A DNA stretch of 64,000 nt, from positions 3,534,001 to 3,598,000 of the forward strand of contig OY970298.1 of assembly GCA_963716215.1 (NCBI GenBank), written 5' to 3'. A program made the position numbers and the translations under genes. The notes beneath the pieces are model-generated. The model searched no databases and was not told the origin of the DNA. It saw nothing but the letters and a program-made list of their open reading frames with translations. The first letter of the stretch is position 1, and every line of letters begins with the position of its first letter. This DNA is from JACVRW01 sp963716215. Lineage in GTDB: Bacteria; Actinomycetota; Thermoleophilia; Solirubrobacterales; Thermoleophilaceae. Positions 18,136 to 26,500 of the stretch are shown piece after piece.

Positions 18136-19365
18136 ATGCTCGGCTTCGGGTCGCGACTCGGCATCCTGGCGGCGGGCGGAGCGGCAGCGCGAGGGCTCTA
18201 CGTCGCCCGGACGTCGTCGTCGCCCACAGAGTTCCCGGTCGGCGGCGACGCGGCCTTCTACCAGTTCACCGCCGAGCACCTGGTGGCCGGGGACGGGTAC
18301 ATCTCGCCGGTCAAGCTGCTGCTGGCCGGAGAGATCGAGCCGACCGCCGAGCACCCGCCCCTGTTCTCGATCCTCCTGGCCGTCCTGATCAGGCTCGGGG
18401 CGAACAGCACGCCGGCCCAGCGCGCGCTGATCGCCTGCGCCGCCGGGGCCATCGTCGTCGTGGGCATCGGCCTGCTCGGGCGGCGCGTCGGCGGCGCCCG
18501 GGTGGGCCTGATCGCCGCCGCCCTCGCGGCGTTCTACCCGACGATCGTGACCGCCCAGGCCTCGCTGGAGAGCGAGGCGCTCTACGGCGTCTGGCTGGTG
18601 CTGGCGATGCTGCTCGCCTACCGCCTCTACGACCGGCGCGACATGAGCTCCGCGCTCGCGCTCGGGGCCGTGATCGGCCTGGCGACGCTGACCCGCAACG
18701 AGGCACTGTTGCTGCTGCCGCTGATGGCGCTGCCGGTGGCGATCCGCGGCGGCGCGGGACGCTGGGGACGCCTGGCCGTCACCTGCGCCGTGGCGCTGCT
18801 GTTCGTGGCGCCGTGGATCGGGCGCAACTGGATCGAGCTAGACCGGCCGCTGATGTCCACCAACTACGGGCAGGGCCTGGCGGGCAGCAACTGCCACCCC
18901 ACCTACTACGGGGCCGACATCGGGGCGTTCTCGATCCTCTGCTTCCAGCTGGATCCGCAACTCGGGGAGGTCGAGTGGTCCGAGGACATGGCGCGGCAGG
19001 GCCTCGACTACGCCCGCGACCACGCCGGGCGCGTGCCCGTGGTGATGCTGCTGCGGGGCCTGCGCGGATGGGGCTTCTACGACCCCGGATCCCAGCTCCG
19101 CATCTACAACATGTCCAAGCGCGTGCAGCACGTGGGCATCGCGCTGTGGTACCCGCTGCTGGTGCTCGCGGCCATCGGTCTGGTGCTGCTGCGCCGGCGT
19201 GGTGAGCCGATCTCGCCGCTGCTCGCTCCGCTGCTGGTGACCACCCTGGTCCTGATCGTCTACTCGGGCGTCACGCGCTACCGGCACGGCACCGAGCTGG
19301 CGATGGTCGTGATGGCCGCCGTTGCCCTCGACGCGCTCGTCTCCAGGGTTCGGGCCGCCAGCTGA
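18136..19365 (+). CDS. ArnT-like (GT-C) membrane glycosyltransferase
   Basis: The 409-residue protein has the acidic extracytoplasmic loop GGDAAFYQFTAEHL near residue 40, then PTAEHPPLFSILLAVLI, a TLTRNEALLLLPL helix and an APWIGRNW boundary, all shared with the partial gene at 1-1278. Around ten helices are visible. GT-C enzymes of this kind use polyprenyl-phosphate sugars on the outer leaflet. The ATG at 18136 follows a TAAGGT box by 8 bases. The TGA stop overlaps the downstream YfhO-like gene as CTGA, so the two are coupled. At about 400 residues it lacks the long C-terminal periplasmic domain of enterobacterial ArnT. Confidence 0.85.
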   Translation: MLGFGSRLGILAAGGAAARGLYVARTSSSPTEFPVGGDAAFYQFTAEHLVAGDGYISPVKLLLAGEIEPTAEHPPLFSILLAVLIRLGANSTPAQRALIACAAGAIVVVGIGLLGRRVGGARVGLIAAALAAFYPTIVTAQASLESEALYGVWLVLAMLLAYRLYDRRDMSSALALGAVIGLATLTRNEALLLLPLMALPVAIRGGAGRWGRLAVTCAVALLFVAPWIGRNWIELDRPLMSTNYGQGLAGSNCHPTYYGADIGAFSILCFQLDPQLGEVEWSEDMARQGLDYARDHAGRVPVVMLLRGLRGWGFYDPGSQLRIYNMSKRVQHVGIALWYPLLVLAAIGLVLLRRRGEPISPLLAPLLVTTLVLIVYSGVTRYRHGTELAMVVMAAVALDALVSRVRAAS

Positions 19366-21689
19366 CCCGGCGCGAGCACATAGTCGCGGCGGGCGCCCTC
19401 GGCCTGATCGCCTGCCTGTGGTTCTGGCCGTTGTTCACCGGCGAGCAGCTGGGGCAGGGCTACACCAACTGGGCCAGCGTCCCGTGGGCGGCCGGGGGGC
19501 CGAGCGGGCTGCCGCAGCGCGCCGTCTTCCCTGACGCCGCGCTCCAGTTCTGGCCGTGGGCCGAGGTCGCGCGCGATCAGCTCCGTGACGGGCACATCCC
19601 GCTCTGGAACCCCTACGAGTACGGCGGCACGGCGCTCTTGGGGAACATGCAGTCGGCGCTCTTCTTCCCGCTGACCTGGCCGCTGCTCGTGCTGCCGCTG
19701 GGGTACGCCTGGGGGGTCGTGGCGATCGCCAAGCTGGTGGTGGCGGGCGTGGGCGCCTTCGCCCTCTCGCGCATGCTGCGCGTCCCGCGCGAGGGCGCGC
19801 TGCTGGCGGGCGCCGTGTACATGCTGTCCGCGCCGCTGATCGCGTGGCTGCAGTGGCCGCTCGGCTCCGCGTTCGCGGTGTTCCCCTGGCTGCTGCTGAC
19901 CACGGCGCGGCTGCAGCGCGATCGCGGGCCGGGCGCGATCGCCGCGCTTGCGCTCGCGGCGGCGCTGACCATCCTCGCCGGGCACCCGGAAACCGCGCTG
20001 ATGGCGGTCTCCGCCGCCGCGATCTACCTGATCACCGTGCTCGTGCTGGAGCGGCGCCCACCCGAAGCGCTGCGCACCGGCGGCGCGTGGCTCGCGGCCA
20101 TGGTGCTGGGCACCGCCGCGGCCGGGGTGGCCGTGCTCCCGTTCGTCGAGGCCTTCTCCCCAAGCATCAGCAGAATCGCCGACTCGGCCTTCGGCGAGTC
20201 CCTGCACCTCCCGCTGTCCAACTCGCTGCACTACGTGCTGCCGGGGCTGTTCGGCGACGGCGAGCCGGTGCTCTACGAGGGCAGCTACTACCAGTCGATC
20301 GCGGCCTACTTCGGCCTGCCGGCGCTGGTGCTGGCGGGCGTCGCGCTGGTGCGCCTGCGGCGCAATCCGGAGGCGCTCGGGATCACGGCCATGGGCGGCG
20401 TGGCGCTGATGGCGGCCTACGGCGTGCCGCCGGTCAGCTGGTTCGTGGAGAACGTGCCCCCGTGGGCGGACAGCGTGGTGGCGGCGCGCGCGAACTTCAT
20501 CCCCGCGCTGGCCGGCGCCGTGGGCGCCGGAGCGGGGCTCGGCGTGGTGATGCGCCACCCGATGGCCGTCCGGCGGGTCGCGCTGGTGCTCACGGGGACC
20601 GGGCTGACGATCCTGGCCGCGTTCGTCCTCGCGGATCAGTCCAGCCGCCTGCCCGCGCCCACGGACGTCAAGCGCGACGCGCTGCTGGCCGGACTGGGCT
20701 GGCTGGCCGCCGCCGGCTTGGTGCTCGTCGCGGCCGGGCGCCTGCGCCGGTCGCTGACGCTCCTGCTGGCGCTCGGGGTGGCGGTGCTGAGCCTCGTGCA
20801 GCTGCAGGGCCTGAACGTGACGCTGCCGCCGGAGCAGGCGTATCCCGGCGAGCCTCCGTCGGTGGCCGCGCTCACGCGGCAGCCGGGTTCCTTCCGGGTC
20901 GGGATGCTCAGAACCGGCGCGGCGATCAACGCCCTCGCGCCCAACACCGCCTCGCTGTACGGGCTCGAGACGCTCGAGGGCTACGACTTCCCGCTCTCGC
21001 AGCGCTGGTCGGACTTCCAGACGGCCGCGCTCGGGTTCGCCGGGCTCCGCGCGGAAAGCCGGAAGGCCGGCTCCATCCCGCCGCCCCCACGCCACGCCGC
21101 GATGCGCATGATGAACGTTCGCTACTACCTCGCCGCCCCTGACGATCAGCCGCCCCTGCCCGGCCTGGAGACGATCTACCGTGGCCAGGACGCGACCGTG
21201 TTCCGCGACCGCGGCGCGCTGCCGCGCGCCTACGTCGTGCCTCAGACGCGGCCCAGGTCCTACCCCGACGCCCTGATCGATCTGGCGCGGGGGGAGCTCG
21301 ACCCGCGGCGGACGGCGCTCGTCCCCCAGGGGTCTCCGCCACCGGGCCGGCCGGCGTCAGGCGGATTTCGCGCGGCCCGCGTGGAGAACCCGTCGCCGGA
21401 TCACGTGCGCGTCCGGCTGGCGCCGGGATCCGCGGGCTGGCTCGTGCTCGCGAACGCCTATCACCCGAACTGGAAGGCCGAAGTGGACGGGCGCGAGGTG
21501 GAGGTGCGCCCCACCAACGTCGCCGCGATGGGCGTGCCGGTCTCCGCGTCGGCCCGCACCGTGGACTTCCGCCTCGACCGCGGGACCTTCTGGGCCGGAG
21601 CCGCGCTGAGCGCCGTGGCGCTGGCGGCCATCGCCCTGCTCGCCGGCCTCGGGCTGCGCCGCCGTCAGGCGCGCCGCGCCTCGACGTAG
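19362..21689 (+). CDS. YfhO-family polytopic membrane protein (copy 2), probable CTG start
   Basis: The frame gives 775 residues if read from the CTG at 19362, which overlaps the previous stop as CTGA. No ATG, GTG or TTG lies in frame until a TTG at 19431, inside the first conserved segment. The product aligns end to end with the 14205 copy (778 residues): CLWFWPLFTGEQLGQ, IPLWNPYEYGGTALLGNMQS, NVRYYLAA, and a C-terminal domain GWLVLANAYHPNWKAEVDGR. YfhO-type proteins are GT-C-fold envelope glycosylation proteins, so a role in adding sugars to a surface polymer is likely but unproven. The last 25 bases overlap the convergent methyltransferase gene. Confidence 0.8.
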   Translation: MTRREHIVAAGALGLIACLWFWPLFTGEQLGQGYTNWASVPWAAGGPSGLPQRAVFPDAALQFWPWAEVARDQLRDGHIPLWNPYEYGGTALLGNMQSALFFPLTWPLLVLPLGYAWGVVAIAKLVVAGVGAFALSRMLRVPREGALLAGAVYMLSAPLIAWLQWPLGSAFAVFPWLLLTTARLQRDRGPGAIAALALAAALTILAGHPETALMAVSAAAIYLITVLVLERRPPEALRTGGAWLAAMVLGTAAAGVAVLPFVEAFSPSISRIADSAFGESLHLPLSNSLHYVLPGLFGDGEPVLYEGSYYQSIAAYFGLPALVLAGVALVRLRRNPEALGITAMGGVALMAAYGVPPVSWFVENVPPWADSVVAARANFIPALAGAVGAGAGLGVVMRHPMAVRRVALVLTGTGLTILAAFVLADQSSRLPAPTDVKRDALLAGLGWLAAAGLVLVAAGRLRRSLTLLLALGVAVLSLVQLQGLNVTLPPEQAYPGEPPSVAALTRQPGSFRVGMLRTGAAINALAPNTASLYGLETLEGYDFPLSQRWSDFQTAALGFAGLRAESRKAGSIPPPPRHAAMRMMNVRYYLAAPDDQPPLPGLETIYRGQDATVFRDRGALPRAYVVPQTRPRSYPDALIDLARGELDPRRTALVPQGSPPPGRPASGGFRAARVENPSPDHVRVRLAPGSAGWLVLANAYHPNWKAEVDGREVEVRPTNVAAMGVPVSASARTVDFRLDRGTFWAGAALSAVALAAIALLAGLGLRRRQARRAST

Positions 21690-22549
21690 ACGGTGCCGCC
21701 CCGCCGCAGCGCCACCTCGACCGCCGAGCAGACGGCCGCCGGCACGAGCAGCAGCGTCCCCGCCAGCAGGGTGCGCGCCCGCTGCGACCCCGACATCGGC
21801 CGGCTCCGGGCCGGCGCGCGCCTGATCGCGTCGTACAGATCGGGATGACCCGGCAGCAGACCGACCAGCCCGTGCAGCCAGCCGAACACCACCTGCCCGC
21901 CGCGCGCGAAGCTCACCCGCTCGACCGCCAGCCCGACCTGCCGCACGCGCTCGCAGAGCGCCGCCGCGGTGATGTGCGTGAGGTGGCGCGGGAGGTCGAG
22001 CGCCAGCCAGCGGTCCCCGAACGCGCGCGCCTGCAGGCTCGCCGCGTTCGGCACTGCCACCACGAGCACGCCGCCCGGCACCAGCAGGCGCGCGGCCTCG
22101 CGCAGGGCGCCGGCGGGGTCCGGCAGGTGCTCGAGCGAGTGCCAGAACACGATCGCCGCCCATCCCTCTTCGAGATCGGCCAGCTCGGTGTCCACCACGT
22201 CCCGCCGGTCCGAGCTGCGCTCGATGCCGAGCGCCTCGCGGCCGCTCGCCCGCAGGGCGTCGAGCAGGACGCCGTCGCCCGAGCCCACGTCCAGCACCCG
22301 GCCGGGCGGGGCGATCTCCGCCAGCCTCTGCGCGAGCGTGGAGCGCGAACGCCGCAGGAGCGCGTCGCCCGGCCCGGAGAAGCGGCCCGCGCTCGGCCGG
22401 TACCAGTCCGCGTACGCCTGCTCCAGCTCCGCCTCGGTCGGCCACGGGTCGGTGGTGGCGACGCCGCAGGCCGGGCAGCGCGTGCGTCCCCGCATGCGAT
22501 CGGCGCTCTCGCCGAAAGGTGTCCCGCACCACGCGCAGCGCCCGATCAC
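21665..22549 (-). CDS. SAM-dependent methyltransferase with N-terminal zinc-ribbon cysteines
   Basis: The 294-residue protein starts with CAWCGTPF and RCPACGVATT, two CxxC pairs that look like a small zinc ribbon, as often precedes Methyltransf_23 domains. Motif I is VLDVGSGDGVLLDAL (about 86-100), followed by LGIERSS, IVFWHSLEHLPDP and GGVLVVAVPNAASLQ. The C-terminal part has a hydrophobic stretch (LLAGTLLLVPAAVCSAVEV) that may associate with the membrane. The GTG at 22549 is 8 bases from a TAGCCT box that overlaps the TAGGCT box of the divergent GT2. It probably methylates a glycan or glycolipid; the acceptor is not evident. Confidence 0.85.
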   Translation of the reverse strand: MIGRCAWCGTPFGESADRMRGRTRCPACGVATTDPWPTEAELEQAYADWYRPSAGRFSGPGDALLRRSRSTLAQRLAEIAPPGRVLDVGSGDGVLLDALRASGREALGIERSSDRRDVVDTELADLEEGWAAIVFWHSLEHLPDPAGALREAARLLVPGGVLVVAVPNAASLQARAFGDRWLALDLPRHLTHITAAALCERVRQVGLAVERVSFARGGQVVFGWLHGLVGLLPGHPDLYDAIRRAPARSRPMSGSQRARTLLAGTLLLVPAAVCSAVEVALRRGGTVYVEARRA

Positions 22550-22555
22550 GGCGGG

Positions 22556-22564
22556 CTAGGCTAG
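22556..22564. promoter_or_regulatory. Overlapping divergent -10 boxes in CTAGGCTAG
   Basis: The nine bases give TAGGCT (22557-22562) on the plus strand for the GT2 at 22590 and TAGCCT (22563 to 22558) on the minus strand for the methyltransferase at 22549, 8 bases from its GTG. The plus gene has a leader with GGGGAG at 22575-22580. The two promoters cannot be bound at once. Confidence 0.5.
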
Positions 22565-22589
22565 CGGGCCTCGTGGGGAGAACCGCCGC

Positions 22590-23558
22590 ATGCTGAGCGT
22601 GGTCGTACCGGTGTTCAACGAGGAGGAGAACCTCGCGGAGCTGCACGGCCGGCTGCGGGACGCGCTCGCGGAGGCAGGCGAGCCCTGGGAGGTGCTCTAC
22701 GTCGACGACGGATCGTCCGACGGCTCGGCGGCGATCGTCGAGCAACTGATTGCCGACGGCGAGCCGGCGGTGCTGCTGATGCTGTCGCGCAACTTCGGCA
22801 TGGAGACGGCGATGTCCGCCGGGATCGACCACGCCGGCGGGGACTGGGTCGTCCTGCTGCACGCCGACCTCCAGGACCCGCCGGAGCTGATCCCCCAGAT
22901 GGTCGCGCTGGCCAAGGACGGGGCCGACGTCGTCTACGCCAGGCGCATCGGCCGCGACGAGAGCCGGATCAAGCGGGCGCTCGCCACCGCCTTCTACAAG
23001 ACGATGGAGCGCCTGGCGCGCGTGCCCTACCAGGGCCAGGCCGGCGACTTCCGGCTGATGTCACGGCGCGTGGTGGAGGCGATCAAGAGCATGCCCGAGC
23101 GCCGGCGCTTCCTGCGCGGCATGGTCGCCTGGGCCGGCTTCCGCCAGGTCCCGATCGAGTACCGGCGTGCGGGCCGCGCCCACGGTCGCGGCGCCTCCTA
23201 CCCGGACCTGTTCCGGCTGGCAGTGGAGGCGCTCACGGCGTACTCGGACGTTCCGCTGTCGCTCGCCACCGTCGTCGGCACCGGCGTCGCGCTGCTGAGC
23301 GCGCTCGCGGCGGTCACGATCCTGGTGCTCGCGCTGGTCGGGGCGATCACGCTGTCCGCGACGGTGCTGGTGCTGCTGGCGCTGCTGTTCCTGGGCGGCG
23401 TGCAGCTGATCAGCATCGGCATCATCGGCCGCTACCTGGCGCGCGTCCACGAGGAGGCGCTGCACCGGCCGCTCTACCTGCTCGACCGGGTCGTGGGCGG
23501 GTCGAGCGAGGGCCCTCGGGCGGCCGAACCGGAGCCGCCCCGGGAAACCCGTTTGTAG
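22590..23558 (+). CDS. Polyprenyl-phosphate glycosyltransferase, GT2 with two C-terminal membrane helices (GtrB/DPM1-like)
   Basis: The 322-residue enzyme has SVVVPVFNEEENL, the nucleotide-sugar motif DDGSSDGS (about 42-49), HADLQDPPELIP (metal-binding DxD equivalent) and the acceptor-loop QGQAGDFRLMSRRV. Two membrane helices lie at about 230-255 and 265-290. This is the layout of GtrB/ArnC-type enzymes that charge undecaprenyl phosphate with one sugar for later use by GT-C transferases. The start has a clear ribosome-binding site (GGGGAG, 22575-22580). The arabinofuranosyltransferase-like gene follows after 9 bases, so it may supply that enzyme's lipid donor; this is inference. Confidence 0.9.
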   Translation: MLSVVVPVFNEEENLAELHGRLRDALAEAGEPWEVLYVDDGSSDGSAAIVEQLIADGEPAVLLMLSRNFGMETAMSAGIDHAGGDWVVLLHADLQDPPELIPQMVALAKDGADVVYARRIGRDESRIKRALATAFYKTMERLARVPYQGQAGDFRLMSRRVVEAIKSMPERRRFLRGMVAWAGFRQVPIEYRRAGRAHGRGASYPDLFRLAVEALTAYSDVPLSLATVVGTGVALLSALAAVTILVLALVGAITLSATVLVLLALLFLGGVQLISIGIIGRYLARVHEEALHRPLYLLDRVVGGSSEGPRAAEPEPPRETRL

Positions 23559-23561
23559 GCT
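23556..23561 (+). promoter_or_regulatory. -10 box TAGGCT for AftD-like gene
   Basis: The box includes the TAG stop of the upstream GT2 and ends 6 bases before the GTG at 23568. Confidence 0.45.
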
Positions 23562-23567
23562 CGCGGG

Positions 23568-26500
23568 GTGACCACCGCAACCGCCGCGGCTCGCCGCGCC
23601 CCTGGGTCGCGCGTGCTCCGGCTGCAGCTGGCCGGGATCGCGCTCCTGGCGTACGGCATCGCCTTCCTGCAGCGCCCCGGCGAGACCGTGGTGGACACGC
23701 GCCTGGAGCTGTCGGCCGATCCCAGCGTCTTCCTCGACCGGGTCTTCCACATCTGGAGCGCCACGACCGACTTCGGGCACGTCCAGGGCGGCCAGTTCAA
23801 CGGCTACCTGTTCCCGATGGCCCCCTGGTTCGCGCTCGGCGACCAGCTCGGGGTGCCGACCTGGATCGTTCAGCGCCTCTGGCTCGGCACGCTGCTGCTG
23901 CTCGCGGCGTGGGGTGCGGCGCGGCTGATGATCGCTCTGATGGGGCGCCCCAGCCTGGTCGCCTCGTCCGCAGCCGCGCTGGTGTTCGCGCTCAACCCCT
24001 ACGTCGTGCTGTTCACCAGCCGCGGGACAGTGACGCTGCTGGCGCACGTCGCGCTGCCGTGGCTGATGCTGGCCGTGCACCGCGGGCTGCGCGAGCCGCG
24101 CGGGTGGCGCATGCCCGCCGCGATCGGCCTGATCCTCGCCTCGACGGGAGGCGGCGTGAACGCGGCGGTGATCGCCTTCGCGCTGCTCGGCCCGTTGGCG
24201 CTGGCGGCGTACGAGGTGCTCATGCACCGCATCCCCGCACGCGCCACGCTCACGTTCGGCTGGCGCGCGGCGCTGGCCGCGGCGGTGGGCTCGGCGTGGT
24301 GGGCGATCCCCGTGCTCTTGCAGGGCCGCTACGGCGTGGACATCCTGATCTACACCGAGCAGCCGACGGTGATCTGGGCCACCACGAGCTTCCCCGAGCT
24401 GCTGCGCATGCTCGGCTTCTGGGGCCTCTACACCGGCGTGGGCTTCGGCGGCCTGGAGCCGTTCATGGGCGTCGGGGCGAACTACCTGTTCAACCCCGTC
24501 GTGGTGATCGCCACCTTCCTCGTGCCTCTGTTCGCCGCGGCCACGTTCGCGCTCGTACGCCGTTGGACCTACGGGCCGTTCTTCGGGCTGCTGACGTTCG
24601 GCGCGCTGGTGGTCATGTTCGCCGGCTTCCCGCGCGACTCGCGCCTGCGCGCCGCGCTGCTCGACGTATACAACGGCTTCCCGGCGCTGCAGTTCCTGCG
24701 CACGACCTACAAGGGCATGCCGCTGCTCGCGCTCGCCGTCGCCTGTCTCTGCGGGGCCGGCGCGGCCGCGCTCGCCGACCGTGCCAGGGCCGGCCGGCTG
24801 CGCGTGCTCGGTCGCCGGATCCCGGCCGTGGCGCTGCTCGCCCTGGCGGCCGTGCCCGCGGTGGCCGCGGTCCCGCTGATCGAGGGGCGGGCGATCGACA
24901 GCGAGCAGGCCTACGGCGAGGTCCCCTCGTGGTGGACTGAGGGCACCGCCGACGCCAGCGCCGCCGGCGGGCGCACGATGGTGCTGCCCGGGGAGATGTT
25001 CGGCTGGTACGAGTGGGGCGGCACGATGGACCCGGTCGGACCACCGCTGCGGCGGGAGCCGGTCGCGATCAGGGAGATCGTGCCGTACGCGGACTCCCGC
25101 TCGGCCTTCCTGCAGATCGCCATCGACGACCTCGTGCAGCAGGACCGCCTGGTGCCCGACCAGCTCGGCCAGCTGCTGCGCCTGACCGGCGTGCACCAGG
25201 TGCTGGTCGCGCGCGACGGGCGCCTGAGGCGCAACGGCGCCGTCGCGGCAGTCGCGGCGGAGGCCGCCCTGTCGGAGCAGCGCGACCTCGACCCACTCCA
25301 GGACTACGGCCCGCGCAAGGTCCGCGAGGCCATGCCCGGGCGCGGATACGAGCCGGCCCGCCTCGCGCAGATCAGCCGGCGCGGCGCGCCCGGCGATGCG
25401 TTCGGCGTGCGGCTGGCCGTGGACCCGCCCACGATCCTCGACGGCGACGCCGAGGGCGTGACCGAGCTCGCCGCCCACCGGATGCTCGACGCGCGCCACC
25501 CGTTGCTGTTCGCCGGCGACGTGGGCGCGGGACAGCTGGCGCGCATGACCGCCGCGGGGGCGCCGATCGTGCTGAGTGACTCCGCCCGGCGGCGCCTGTT
25601 CGTGTCGCCGCGCACGCGCGGCAACCGCGGGCCGACCCTGACCGCGACCGACCCGCTCGACCGCGAGGCCGCCACCTTCAACCCGTTCCCCGCGCGGGGC
25701 ACGGACGGGCAGACCGTTGCGGTCTACTCCGGGCTGCGGCGCCTCAGCACCCCCACCGCCGCCGGCTGGTCCAACTTCCCGCAGTACCGCGCCTATGCGG
25801 CGCTCGACGGCCGGCTCGACACGAGCTGGCGCGCCGACGAGAACGTCCGTCCCCAGCGCTGGTACATGGAGCTCGAGCTCGAGCGGCCGCGTCGCGTCGG
25901 CGCGATCGAGGTGGTGCCGCAGAACGATCGCCGCGGCCGCACCACGTCGATCTTCGTCTCCGTCAACGGCGGCGGCGAGCGACGCGTGGAGCTGGAGCCC
26001 GGGTCGAACCGGGTCGACCTGGGTGGCGCGGAGGTGCGCGTCCTGCGCCTGCGCGTGGACGACGTGGAGGGCAACGAGGACACGCGCGGGGCGGGCGGCA
26101 TCACCGAGGTGCGCGTGCCGGGCCTGCGGGTGCGCGAGCACCTCCGACTCCCAACGGCGCTGTCGGCGTCCACGCGCGGCCTTGACCTCTCGCGCAGCCC
26201 GATCGAGGTCGTGATGGCCCGCGCCACGGCCGACTTCCCCTACCGCGCCGGCGCGGACGCCCTGGACCCCGAGGCCGACCACCCGCTCGCGATGCTCGAC
26301 GCCGAGGACGGCCTCGAGCGCGCCTTCGACCTGCCCGCGGCGCGCAGATTCACCCTGAGCGGCTGGGGCAGCATCGCCGCGGACGCGCCCGACGAGGCCA
26401 TCGACCGCCTCGCCGGCCTGCCCGCTGGGTGGCGCTACCGCTCCTCCAGCCGGTTCGAGGGCGTCCCGGGGCGGCGAGCGTCGTCGGCGTTCGACGGCGA

